64,000 nucleotides of DNA. It comes from Phycisphaerales bacterium. Lineage in GTDB: Bacteria; Planctomycetota; Phycisphaerae; Phycisphaerales; UBA1924. Below are positions 11,201 through 19,323 of this stretch, one piece after another. Positions within the stretch are counted from its first letter, which is position 1. Each line of letters opens with the position of its first letter. Both the position numbers and the translations under genes were made by a program. The notes beneath the pieces were generated by a model, which was not told where the DNA came from, did no database searches, and was given only the letters and a program-made list of their open reading frames with translations. The stretch covers positions 1-64,000 of the forward strand of contig JALHNL010000005.1 in the NCBI GenBank assembly GCA_022843545.1, read 5' to 3'.

Positions 11201-11420
11201 CGCGCAGGTTGTCGCCCGGGTTGGCGGCGCCCCCGTCCTTGCGCTGGATGGACTCCCACGCCCGCTGGTAGCGATCCTCCCCGCTCACCTGGCGGTCGGG
11301 CCAGTAGATGGGCTGCTCCATATGCCAGAGGTACGTGAAGTGCAGGTTTTGCTGGGCGATCGCGACGCCGCTGATGGACGCGGCGGCCAGAGCGGCAACC
11401 GGGAAGAGGTGTGAACGCAT
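8253..11420 (-). CDS. Secreted GH57-like glycosidase with CBM25-like module and paired GC-type dockerins
   Basis: 1055 aa. A signal peptide covers about 1-22 (MRSHLFPVAALAAASISGVA). The catalytic part (about 25-470) begins FTYLWHMEQPIYWPD, in the place of the GH57 HQP motif. GFFPSEMAF (about E199) fits the GH57 nucleophile block and AHDGDNAWGGG (about D343) the acid/base block. GH57 enzymes act on alpha-glucans. A linker precedes a starch-binding CBM25-like module (about 705-805, RIHYGINGWQN and MVFNNGAGTWDNNSG), then an unknown beta module. Two GC-type dockerin repeats (about 970-1055, [20 protein letters not shown] twice) close the protein. AGGAG lies 7 nt upstream of the ATG at 11420. The substrate is probably extracellular starch or glycogen, by inference from the CBM. 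Confidence 0.85.
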   Translation of the reverse strand: MRSHLFPVAALAAASISGVAIAQQNLHFTYLWHMEQPIYWPDRQVSGEDRYQRAWESIQRKDGGAANPGDNLRDIFGLADRVAAYQWRVRDSINAVRGSSPEFGVQVSYSGGLIENLFSLGNANQLGYSPGWFNSYREARGWTTTSGSAQTRCDIVLFSFHHALMPLLEESTMRKQIQLYKEVYPDAWGTGQPISKGFFPSEMAFSTRMIPVLQSEGVEWSVVSAEKISRACIDFPVVFGSGGINTDPPNKADQVNPGGNNWFRQTISRGCSPAEAYPFAFTPRRAQYVNPETGAVSSIIVVPASQSLGWYDGYAPLDTSLFGVLNQQNNPSRPMLALMAHDGDNAWGGGFSYYMENTPNVVNTARNAGYVPTSVQRYLADHPVPAGDVVHVEDGAWVNADGDFGAPQFINWNWPLLNASGQIDVENGWHVDARNWAVITAMQNRLDTAERIWTAGGGTVNNRKILYPDAGTNAVERGWHYFFGALNSGFMYYGTAQDHEVKQTIACNNAARVLDPYLNAQLSGNPALDQTGPTIWYPQRHPWNPGSTNFGPQYGYQQVVNNGDFYVWSFISDVSSVQSVTLKYRLDADGANPLGSTANEVYTPAGAAAGEVGAWQSLPMTRRVFPAANVYNDPTINFFATPQYIADQYWVKINGIRSQLVDYYIEAVDARGNVKRSGIQHVWVGDGTGGTPPGGGGSGPRVTLNPSTPVAGQPVTVSYQSIGGPLLNSGQVRIHYGINGWQNIPSPDPQMSASGTAGVWAYTFTVPTTANTLQMVFNNGAGTWDNNSGQDWSFTVTGGVQPFVMDGNIDSNVIPVATTTNGTLYAAVRGTQLYLAGPNAGGGRDSFLFLRNVPPGPGPLQTAHWGKAGQVAAWDSFVGAENDGSFVGWFDVPTGVTRGQARGSVLEATIDLQQRYGALPQTIAICFAQYNTADGSPLIPSRQIPASVDGNTTLNASEWLTIDICALTAAGCPFACNLADVTGIGGQGIPPDGQLTVDDIIEFVNAFSDATGCPGTAPCNLADVTAIGGQAQPPDGQLTVDDVIEFVNAFSDGCP

Positions 11421-11490
11421 TCCGATCTCCTGAGGCCGGCGCGGGAGCGCGCCGTGTGAAGAGTGTACGGCCAAGTGGCCTCGGCAACCG

Positions 11491-11528
11491 GCAAAAAAGA
11501 CACGGCCGCCCGGTGAGGGGCGGCCGTG
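11491..11528 (-). terminator. Intrinsic terminator of the ELWxxDGT-repeat gene
   Basis: An 11-bp perfect stem (11501-11511 with 11518-11528, loop GGTGAG) is followed on the minus strand by TCTTTTTT (plus-strand A-run 11493-11498). It lies about 40 bp beyond the stop of the 1334-aa gene and isolates it from the downstream glycosidase gene. Confidence 0.9.
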
Positions 11529-11569
11529 CGATGGAGTCGGATGTCGTCAGCCCTTTCGGGCCGCGGGGC

Positions 11570-14500
11570 TTAGCAGCCCGAGCCGAACGCGTTGATGAAC
11601 GCGATGATGTCGTCAACGGTCAGCTGCGAGTCCGGCGGGATCAGCGCGCCGGTGCCCGAGTCAACGGGGCCACCGATGCCGGTGATGTCGGCCGGGTTGC
11701 AGCGCGGGTAGTTGTTCAGGACCGGATCGCAGCCGGAGCTGAAGGCGTTGAAGAAGACGATGATGTCGTCAACGGTGAGCTGGCCGTCCGGCGGGTAGTA
11801 GGCCGCCTTGTTGGTCAGGTCGCTGACGTCACCGCCGATGAAGGAGATGTCGGCCGGACCGCACTTGGTGACGAAGAAGTGAGGCTCGTCGCCGCTGGCG
11901 GTGAGGGGAGCGGTGGTCTCCGGCTTGAAGGCCATGAAGTACACGATCTGGGCGAAGACGGTGGAGTCGACGAAGAAGGTGTCGGGGTTGGAGCTGAAGG
12001 GACCGGGGTTGATGTCACCCAGGAACTCCAGGCCCGTGCCGAAGGGGTAGTCGCCCACGAGGTTGTCGCGGCCGTTGTAGCGCCACGGCTCGAAGCCGCG
12101 AACGCCGTCGTTGCCGTCGAAGTAGAGCCAGAAGCCCATGTTGCCGGGGCCGGTGACGGGGTCACCGCCGACGGCGTAGTTGCCGCCGGTGCCGTCGGTC
12201 AGGCCGGGGTTGAGGCCGCCCGGAACGACGAGCTTGGGATTGACGCCGGCCACGTACGGCTGGCTGGGGATGAACTCATAGAGCTCGTAGCCGTTCACGC
12301 CGTCGTTGGCGTCGAACAGGATCTTGTCGGGCCCGCCGTTGAAGTCGGTGAGGCGGAAGTAGGGGCCGGGGAAGGAGCTGGCCGAGCCGCCCGCGGCGAG
12401 GTTGAGGTTGAAGGCGGCGTTGTTGAAGGCGCCGGTGAGGGTGCCGGTGTTGCCGTTGTAGACATAGACCTCGGTGCCGGTGGTGCCGTCAGCGGCGCTG
12501 AACACGGCGTAGCCGTCGGACGTCACCTCGAAGGGCACGCCGGCGTTGGACCCGACGCCCAGGGCCGGGTTGATGTCGGCGATCTGGGAAGCGGTGCCGG
12601 AGGCGATGTCGAACACCCACGGCTCAAGGCCGGTGATGCTGTCGTTGGCGAAGAAGATGATCGCGCCCTGGGAGTGGAAGGTCGTGGGCGGGATCTCGGC
12701 GAAGTTGATCGGGCCCGAACCACCACCCGGATTGATGTCCGCGATGGTGACGGTGCCCGCGAGGGTGGCGTCGGACTTGGCCGGCTCGCCCACGCCCGCG
12801 TTGGGGGTGGTGCCGGTGGGCGGAGCCACGTCGGTGGACGTGACGCTGTCCACGGCGGCGTAGACGATGTTGCCCGCGAAGGAGGTGTTGGTGGTAGCGG
12901 TGAGCTTGCGGAACTGCGAGGGGTTCACGCCGCCGCCCCAGTCGTTGGCGCGGTTGTCGGTCATGAAGCCCAGGCTCGGGCCGGCGCTGTTGAGGATCGG
13001 GGCCGTGCCGGTGGTGACCACCGTGTTCACGTCCTTCACCAGCGTGGGGGCCGAGACGCCGTCGGTGGCGTAGAGCTCGCGGCCGACGCCGGTGGTGTCG
13101 GTCGGGTCAACCAGGCCCATGAACAGGAACTGGCCACCCACCGACGCGCCGAGCGGGTTGAGGGTGATGAGGAGGTTGGCGGGCGTGACCACGGGGAAGC
13201 CGTTGCCGCGGCCCGGGAAGAGGTCGGCGACCTGAGCCGGGGCGTTGACCGCACCGGTGATCGGGTCGAGAGTCAGCGACCAGACTTCGTAGCCGCTGCC
13301 GGTCACGGTCTGGTTCGGGGCCGAGTCGGTGGCGCCGAAGAACAGACGCCAGCCGTTGGCGGTCTCCACCGGCGTGATGTTGCCGGGGTTGGAGCCGTTA
13401 ACGCCGGTGTTGATCTCAGCGACCTGCACCGTCGTGGTGTCGGCCGTGGCGCCCAAGGACGAGGGCACCGCGACCGCGGTCCAAAGTTCACGGCCCGAGG
13501 TGGCGTTGAACGCGTTGAAGAAGACGCGGTTCTGGAGGATCTTGGTCTCCGAGGTGCCGCTGCCGTCGCCGTAGCTGTTGGGCATGGACGTCCAGAGGGC
13601 GACGCCCGAGTCGGTGTAGGTGACCGCGATGTCCTTCACCAGCGTGGTGTTCGCCTGGTTGGGATTGGTGCTGTCGGTGCTCCACAGTTCGCGGCCGTTC
13701 GCCGGCGAGAAGCCGGAGAACATGACCGTGGTGGCGTTGAGACGCTCGACCGCGAAGATGTTGGCGTTCTGGCCGGCCGTGATCGGGCCGCCCAGCGGAG
13801 CCAGGATGGCGAACGGAGCCGCCGGGGTGCCGGCGAGCGTGCCGTCAGAGACGAACGGCTGAACCGCGCTGGTCGCGGCGTTGGTCGCCTGGTTGGGCGC
13901 GCCGGTGTCATTGTTGGCCGCGGTGAAGGGGGCGACGATGGTCGGGTTGGCACCGATGGTGCTGGCGCCGAACCAGGCCTTGCCGTTCTTCACGTAGATG
14001 TAGGTCGGCCAGACGAGGGTCTGGTTGTTGGCCGTACCCAGCGAGGTCGTGGGGACGACGGTGGCCGCGCCGTTGCCGGGGCCCGGGTTGTACTCGCGGA
14101 GCAGATAGTCCGTCGACGCGCCGATGCCGGCGATGCCGTCGGTGGAATAGAGCTCCCAGCCGCGCTCGGGCGCACCGGGGAAGGCGGGCTGACGGACGCT
14201 GGTGCCCGTCAGGCTGCCGTTGCCCGAGTTAGCCCAGTAGACCAGGCGGTTGTTCACGTTGACGCCGCGGCGGGGGAAGATGCCCAGGGCGGACACGGCC
14301 GTGGCGTTGGGCTGCGGGTCGGAGGGACGGGTGAGGAACAGACGCGTGGTGAGGTTGTCACCGGCGTTGGCGATGAAGAAGACGCGGGCCGTGGTGCCGG
14401 TGCCGATGGCGACCGGGTCGAACTGCACGCGGAGCGGGGTCGCGCCGACGGCGCCGATCTGCGTGGCCTGCTCGGTGAGACGGTCGGCGACGACCGCGGC

Positions 14501-15574
14501 CGTGTTGGTCTGGTCCTTCGTGCGGTCAAACGCGGCCCAGTTGGTGCGCCACATCTGGTCGGCGGTGCCGCCGGTGTTCACGCCCATCCAGTAGACGAAG
14601 CTGTCCACGATCGTGGGGTTGTGCCAGAACTGCACGCCGCCGTTGGCGCCGTTGCGGTCGGACATGCGCTTGGGGTTGCCGATGGCGTTGGCGCCGGGGG
14701 TGGCCACCGAAGGCGCGTTGTACACGACGGGCTGCGACGGGTCGTAGATGTACAGCTCGTTACCGTTGATCGAGCCGTTCACCGTGCCGCCGGTGTCGGA
14801 CAGGGTCTGGCCGTCACGGGCGACGAAGATGAGCTTGTTGTCCGGGGTGACGGTGTACATACGACCGCCGAAGGAGCCGGAGGTCTGGCTGGTGGGCGAG
14901 CCCGTGGGGGGCGGCCCGACGCAGATGCCCGCGCCGGCGACGACCGGCTGGGTGCCGGCGAAGGTGCCGTCGGAGACCCACAACTCGGAGCCGTCGATCA
15001 GGTTGGTGGCGCCGACGTAGCCGAGGTTGTTGATGGTGACCAGGGCGACATCGAGCTCGCTGAGAGCCGTGCCGAAGAGCACGCCGTTGGCGCCGCCGGT
15101 GATGCCGAAGGACGCGCCCGCGGCGATGTCACGCACGAGCGAGGTGCCCAGGGCGGTGCCGTCGGTGATGCAGAGCTCGTAGCCGAACGAGGGGCTCTGG
15201 CCGAAGAAGAACAGGCGGTTGCCGCTGGTGACGGCGAACTTCAGGTAGGGGACGAGGACGCCGCCGCCGACGCCGATCTCGATCGGGCCCGACGCGATGC
15301 CGGGGTTGAAGTCGGCGATGATGGTGGTGCCCGCGGGGGTGCCGTCGGTGCGCCACAGCTCGGTTCCGTTCACCGCGTCGGTGGCGGTGAAGTAGATGAG
15401 GTTGTTGGAGATCTGGGTCAGCGCGTTGGGGAACGAACCGCCGGTGGCCGTGGGCGCACCGGGGTTGATGTCCTTCAACAGCTGGGGCTGAGCCAGCGCC
15501 GTGGAGGCGAGGGCCAACGCCGTGCCGGCGGCAAAGGCGAGGCTGACGGGCGAGATGCGACGCGTGTTCTTCAT
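11570..15574 (-). CDS. Giant secreted ELWxxDGT-repeat protein with paired GC-type dockerins
   Basis: 1334 aa. A signal peptide covers about 1-29 (SPVSLAFAAGTALALASTAL). Most of the chain is built of repeats of about 50-70 residues of the kind LVKDI(N/A)PG...GTELWRTDGTPAGT, the ELWxxDGT family, probably folding as one or more beta-propellers: ELWRTDGTPAGT near 68, ELWVSDGTFAGT near 195, ELWSTDSTNPNQ, ELYATDGVSAPT. Two GC-type dockerin units end the protein, both with LTVDDII and a terminal GC. The start ATG has AAGGGGA about 9 nt upstream, and a promoter candidate lies 155 bp away. Function is unknown; it is extracellular or surface bound. An intrinsic terminator follows. Confidence 0.88.
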   Translation of the reverse strand: MKNTRRISPVSLAFAAGTALALASTALAQPQLLKDINPGAPTATGGSFPNALTQISNNLIYFTATDAVNGTELWRTDGTPAGTTIIADFNPGIASGPIEIGVGGGVLVPYLKFAVTSGNRLFFFGQSPSFGYELCITDGTALGTSLVRDIAAGASFGITGGANGVLFGTALSELDVALVTINNLGYVGATNLIDGSELWVSDGTFAGTQPVVAGAGICVGPPPTGSPTSQTSGSFGGRMYTVTPDNKLIFVARDGQTLSDTGGTVNGSINGNELYIYDPSQPVVYNAPSVATPGANAIGNPKRMSDRNGANGGVQFWHNPTIVDSFVYWMGVNTGGTADQMWRTNWAAFDRTKDQTNTAAVVADRLTEQATQIGAVGATPLRVQFDPVAIGTGTTARVFFIANAGDNLTTRLFLTRPSDPQPNATAVSALGIFPRRGVNVNNRLVYWANSGNGSLTGTSVRQPAFPGAPERGWELYSTDGIAGIGASTDYLLREYNPGPGNGAATVVPTTSLGTANNQTLVWPTYIYVKNGKAWFGASTIGANPTIVAPFTAANNDTGAPNQATNAATSAVQPFVSDGTLAGTPAAPFAILAPLGGPITAGQNANIFAVERLNATTVMFSGFSPANGRELWSTDSTNPNQANTTLVKDIAVTYTDSGVALWTSMPNSYGDGSGTSETKILQNRVFFNAFNATSGRELWTAVAVPSSLGATADTTTVQVAEINTGVNGSNPGNITPVETANGWRLFFGATDSAPNQTVTGSGYEVWSLTLDPITGAVNAPAQVADLFPGRGNGFPVVTPANLLITLNPLGASVGGQFLFMGLVDPTDTTGVGRELYATDGVSAPTLVKDVNTVVTTGTAPILNSAGPSLGFMTDNRANDWGGGVNPSQFRKLTATTNTSFAGNIVYAAVDSVTSTDVAPPTGTTPNAGVGEPAKSDATLAGTVTIADINPGGGSGPINFAEIPPTTFHSQGAIIFFANDSITGLEPWVFDIASGTASQIADINPALGVGSNAGVPFEVTSDGYAVFSAADGTTGTEVYVYNGNTGTLTGAFNNAAFNLNLAAGGSASSFPGPYFRLTDFNGGPDKILFDANDGVNGYELYEFIPSQPYVAGVNPKLVVPGGLNPGLTDGTGGNYAVGGDPVTGPGNMGFWLYFDGNDGVRGFEPWRYNGRDNLVGDYPFGTGLEFLGDINPGPFSSNPDTFFVDSTVFAQIVYFMAFKPETTAPLTASGDEPHFFVTKCGPADISFIGGDVSDLTNKAAYYPPDGQLTVDDIIVFFNAFSSGCDPVLNNYPRCNPADITGIGGPVDSGTGALIPPDSQLTVDDIIAFINAFGSGC

Positions 15575-15730
15575 ACAACTATCCCCTTCTGGAAGGTTTG
15601 AGTCCGACTCCGTGAAACTCCCTCAGCCGCCATTTATCGGCGGAAGGAGGTGGGTCCTTGGGATGGTCCCGGGCAGAACGCCTCGGGAAGGTTGGAACGG
15701 CGCGGATTGCGCGGTCATTCCAAAACGAAC

Positions 15731-15759
15731 AGACTACCACAGGCTTAACACAAGGCCAA
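15731..15759 (-). promoter_or_regulatory. Candidate promoter of the ELWxxDGT gene
   Basis: On the minus strand TTGGCC (15754-15759) is separated by exactly 17 bp from TAGTCT (15731-15736). The same -10 hexamer TAGTCT occurs in the riboswitch promoter at 55115. The leader to the ATG at 15574 is about 150 nt and includes a small CCGCC/GGCGG hairpin. This is prediction only. Confidence 0.4.
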
Positions 15760-15829
15760 CGAAATCAATCCGTTCAGAGCGATCAGGCACGCATTTCGGG
15801 GAAACGTCCAGAATAACCCAAATTCTCAC

Positions 15830-16762
15830 TTAACCGCACCCTTCGCCGAACAGGTTCACAAACACGATGATGTCGTCCACGGTCAGCTGCCCGTCGGGGG
15901 TGCCGGGAGTGGCGGTGCTGCCGCCGATCTCGGTGATGTCCGCGGGATTGCAGGGCGTACCGCCGGCGCCAGGGCACCCGGTGGCGTCGCCGAAGAAGTT
16001 CACGAAGACGATGATGTCGTCCACGGTCAGTTGGCCGTCGGGCACGCCCGGGGCGGCCACGCTACCGCCGATTTCGGTGATGTCGGCCCGGTTGCAGCCG
16101 ACCGGGGTGACGACAGCCTTCTCAACGACGACTCGGATGACGAAGTCGCCGGTGCCGCCGAAGGTCTGGAAGTCGCGCCATCCCAGCCCGCTGGCGAAGA
16201 TGGGGTTGCGCAGGACCGGAGGGGCCGTGCGATCGGTGACCAGGCTGGGGCGAAAGAGCGTGTTCCCCTGCCAGTAAGCAGCCCCGGTGTCGCGATCAAA
16301 CTCCAGGCCCACCGTGAACGTGGAGAGCGGCGGGTTGAGGATCACGTCGTCGACGGAGATGTCGAACTCGTTGAGGAACCCGTCGGTGAGCTGGGGCGGG
16401 TCGCTGAAATACACCGGCTGCGGCAGGTTCGGCGGGTTGAGGCCCCCGCGATAAACGTTGATGGACTCCATGGCGACGGCGGGCTGGGGTTGGCCGAGGA
16501 CCTGGAAGGCGAAGGAGGTCCACAGAATCTGCACGCGCTTGATCCGCATGGGGAGCAGATCGGCCTGCTGCTGGGGCGTGAGCGTGAACGTCGCGGCCCC
16601 CACTTCACCCGCGACAAACCCAACCTGGATGGCCGCGTTGGCGTTGCTGACGGGCAGGTCGTCGTTGCGGAACAGCGTTTCCTGAGCCAGGCCCGAAGAA
16701 GCGACGGCCCCGGTGGCGAAAAGGGCGAACACGACCGAACCAGATCGGAAAGAACCGCCCAT
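15830..16762 (-). CDS. Secreted protein with paired GC-type dockerins, function unknown
   Basis: 310 aa. A signal peptide covers about 1-27 (SVVFALFATGAVASSGLA). The central 200 residues form an all-beta-looking domain (ETLFRNDDLPVSNANAAIQV; VGLEFDRDTG; IFASGLGWRDFQTF) that I do not recognise by name. The C-terminus has two GC-type dockerin units, each CNxADITEIGGS...[15 protein letters not shown], the last ending in GEGCG. The ATG at 16762 is chosen for a strong GGAGAAGGAGGG upstream. No operon partner is seen: the giant repeat gene ends well downstream and zwf lies upstream on the same strand with a gap of about 210 bp. Confidence 0.82.
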   Translation of the reverse strand: MGGSFRSGSVVFALFATGAVASSGLAQETLFRNDDLPVSNANAAIQVGFVAGEVGAATFTLTPQQQADLLPMRIKRVQILWTSFAFQVLGQPQPAVAMESINVYRGGLNPPNLPQPVYFSDPPQLTDGFLNEFDISVDDVILNPPLSTFTVGLEFDRDTGAAYWQGNTLFRPSLVTDRTAPPVLRNPIFASGLGWRDFQTFGGTGDFVIRVVVEKAVVTPVGCNRADITEIGGSVAAPGVPDGQLTVDDIIVFVNFFGDATGCPGAGGTPCNPADITEIGGSTATPGTPDGQLTVDDIIVFVNLFGEGCG

Positions 16763-16972
16763 CGACCCTCCTTCTCCAAAGCAGACGCGGACACCGAATG
16801 GGCCGCGAGTGAAAGGGGCACGCCACGAGAATGGTCGCGCCGACCTAGCCCATTCGCCGATCTGCGCCCGCGGTTCCATGCGAGCGACCGGAGAACTGGG
16901 GGAATATGTACACGATGCGCGGGGTGCGGGCCAGCATTCTGGCGAAGGCTGTCGATTGCTGCCCCCTTAGGG

Positions 16973-18547
16973 CTACCGCACGTCGTCTTGCTTGGGGTTG
17001 TGCCACACTCGGGTACGGCCCGGGGGGCAGTCGCGGGCGATCAGCGAATCGCTGCCGGGCGGTCCCCACGATCCGGGCGCGTAGGTCTGAATACCCGCGC
17101 GAAGCTCGGCACTCTGGATGAACGGGTCAAAGATCCGCCAGCCGCCCTCCACCTCATCGCGGTGCTTGTACAACGTGCGGTCGCCGCGCATGGCGTCGAG
17201 GATGAGCGGGCCGTAGGCCTCGACGACCTCGCCCCCGAAGCGTTCGAGGTAATCGAGGTCGAGTTTGGCGCTGTCGATGCGGAGCCCCGGCCCAGGGACC
17301 TTGCCCTCCATGCGGAGGCTGATCCCGTCGCGGGGGGCGATGTTCATGATCAGGCGGTTGGCGGGTCGGTCGGCCAGCCCGGGGTCGAGCTTGGCGAAGA
17401 GATTGGTCGGGGGCGTCTTGAACTGCACGACCACCTCGGTGAGTTTGGCGGCCATGCGCTTGCCCGAGCGGATGTAGAAGGGCACGCCCGCCCAGCGCCA
17501 GTTCTCAAAGTGCAGACGCATGGCGGCGAAGGTTTCGGTGCGGCGGCTCGCGTCGACCCCTTTCTCGTTCTCGTAGGCCGGATCGCCCGGCTTGGGGCCC
17601 GGGCCGTAGCGACCCAGCACGGCGTGGGCGGCCAGTTCGTCGTCGCTGGGGCTGCTGTAACTGTTCACCAGTTTGATCTTCTCGCGCATGATCTCCTGCG
17701 CGTCGAAGGCGCCGGGCGGCTCCATCGCCACCAGGCAGAGCACCTGCAGCAGGTGCGACTGGATCATGTCGCGGGTTGCGCCGGCGGTGTCGTAGAAGTT
17801 GGCGGCGCGGCTGCCCACCCCCACCGTCTCGGCGGCGGTCACCTGCACGTGCTCCACGTACGTGCGGTTCCACACCGGCTCGAAGATGGTGTTGGCGAAG
17901 CGCATCACCAGGATGTTCTGGACCAGCTCCTTGCCGAGGTAGTGGTCGATGCGGAACGTGGCCTCTTCCTCGAACACGCGCCCCAGCGCGCGGTTCAGGC
18001 TCACCGTGCTGGCCAGGTCGCGCCCGAAGGGCTTCTCGATGATGATCCGCTGCCAGGGCGTCTTGAGCGGGTCGATGGAGCACCAGCGGTGGCCCTCGGC
18101 GACCATGCCGCTGGAGCCGATGGCGGCGATGATCGGCTCGTACAGCTCGGGGGCGACGGAGAGGTAGAAGAGCACGTTGGGCATGCCGCCGGCGCGGAGC
18201 AATCCTGCGTCGGCGCCCAGCTTCTGGATCGTCTGCACCAGCCCGGGGAACATGTCGGGCGTGGCGGCGTCGCCGGCGAAGTAGGAGACCTGCTTGGCGA
18301 ACTCGCGCCAGGCGGACTCCTCGAACTCGCCCGGGGCGAACTCCTTGACGCCGGTGTTGAGTTTGTCGCGGAACTGGTCATCGCTCATGGGCGTGCGCGA
18401 GACGCCCACCACCCGCAGGGCGCGGGGGAGGCGCCCGGCGCGGCTCATCTGGTAGAGCGCGGGGATGAGTTTGCGCTGCGTCAGGTCGCCGGAAGCGCCG
18501 AAGATGACCAGGACGCACGGCTCGGGATGGGTGGTTGGGGCGAGCAT
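16973..18547 (-). CDS. zwf: Glucose-6-phosphate 1-dehydrogenase
   Basis: 524 aa. The enzyme oxidises glucose 6-phosphate to 6-phosphogluconolactone with NADP+ (oxidative pentose phosphate or Entner-Doudoroff entry). The N-terminal Rossmann motif is VIFGASGDLTQRKLIPALYQ. The active-site signature RIDHYLGKELVQN lies at about 198-210, with IIEKPFGRDL before it. The C-terminal domain has FYIRSGKRMA. The length fits the family. The start ATG at 18547 is close to the Rossmann strand, as expected. pgl, gnd and edd/eda are not nearby, so it appears monocistronic. It is divergently transcribed from the membrane protein at 18682. Confidence 0.97.
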   Translation of the reverse strand: MLAPTTHPEPCVLVIFGASGDLTQRKLIPALYQMSRAGRLPRALRVVGVSRTPMSDDQFRDKLNTGVKEFAPGEFEESAWREFAKQVSYFAGDAATPDMFPGLVQTIQKLGADAGLLRAGGMPNVLFYLSVAPELYEPIIAAIGSSGMVAEGHRWCSIDPLKTPWQRIIIEKPFGRDLASTVSLNRALGRVFEEEATFRIDHYLGKELVQNILVMRFANTIFEPVWNRTYVEHVQVTAAETVGVGSRAANFYDTAGATRDMIQSHLLQVLCLVAMEPPGAFDAQEIMREKIKLVNSYSSPSDDELAAHAVLGRYGPGPKPGDPAYENEKGVDASRRTETFAAMRLHFENWRWAGVPFYIRSGKRMAAKLTEVVVQFKTPPTNLFAKLDPGLADRPANRLIMNIAPRDGISLRMEGKVPGPGLRIDSAKLDLDYLERFGGEVVEAYGPLILDAMRGDRTLYKHRDEVEGGWRIFDPFIQSAELRAGIQTYAPGSWGPPGSDSLIARDCPPGRTRVWHNPKQDDVR

Positions 18548-18681
18548 GGTTTGAAGATAACGGGAATCGGGGGGTGGGTCGCGCGCCGACGGCGGCGTGT
18601 GGAGTTCATCGGCTCATCCGCAGGTCCGGGTAAACTGCCGCGGCCGGGCATCCCCTCACCCCCACCTTTGGGAGACGCATC

Positions 18682-19242
18682 ATGGACGCTCTTCTACCGC
18701 TTTGGCTCCCCATCCTGGCCTCGGCCGCCGCGGTGTGGTTCTGGCACTTTCTGTCATGGGTGGCCCTGTCGCTGCATGCCAAGGACTGGGGCGGGCTGCC
18801 CGACGAGGACCGGTTCATGAAGGCGGTCCGCGAGTTGAACATCCCGCCGGGGCCCTACGCGTTTCCGCACGTTGAGAAGCACGGGCAGTCGAGCGATCCG
18901 GCCTTCAAGGCCAAGTGGCAGGCGGGCCCGGTGGGGCTGATCAACATCTGGCCCGCGAAGATGAGCATGGGCGGGAAGATGCTGGGGTCGTTCGTGGTGA
19001 ACATGGTGGTGAGCTTCCTGATCGCGTACCTCGCGAGCATCACGCTGAAGCCCGGGGACGAGTTCCTGCGGGTGACGCAGGTGGTCGCCACCGCGGGGAT
19101 CCTCGCGTACTCGTTCGCCACGCTGCACAACGGCATCTGGTTCAATGCCAAGCCGCGGGCGATGGTGACGGCGGTGTTCGACGGGATCGTCTCGGGCGTG
19201 CTGATCGGGCTGGTCTTCGCCGCGCTCTGGCCGGCGAAGTGA
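18682..19242 (+). CDS. Small integral membrane protein, unknown function
   Basis: 186 aa with about four hydrophobic segments: about 5-25, 100-120, 130-150 and 163-183. The 75-residue loop after the first segment is hydrophilic and includes HAKDWGGLPDEDRFMKAVRE. There is no signal peptidase site. The topology resembles uncharacterised DUF1761-type proteins, but I do not assign it. It is divergent from zwf and convergent with the MFS gene; a small GCGTGG/CCACGC hairpin follows its stop. Confidence 0.75.
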   Translation: MDALLPLWLPILASAAAVWFWHFLSWVALSLHAKDWGGLPDEDRFMKAVRELNIPPGPYAFPHVEKHGQSSDPAFKAKWQAGPVGLINIWPAKMSMGGKMLGSFVVNMVVSFLIAYLASITLKPGDEFLRVTQVVATAGILAYSFATLHNGIWFNAKPRAMVTAVFDGIVSGVLIGLVFAALWPAK

Positions 19243-19323
19243 GGCGTGGATCCCACGCGGGCAACGCGGGCGAGTGAGGCAAAAGCAGGACCGAGGCTGA
19301 AGGGCGCGGCTGGGCAGGCCGCT

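Noticed and set aside
11411-15601. 1396-codon open frame opposite the ELWxxDGT gene (plus strand)
   Set aside because: It is an antisense shadow of a high-GC repeat gene: Gly/Val/Ala/Arg-rich, no family motif, and the minus-strand gene has a signal peptide, ribosome site and terminator.
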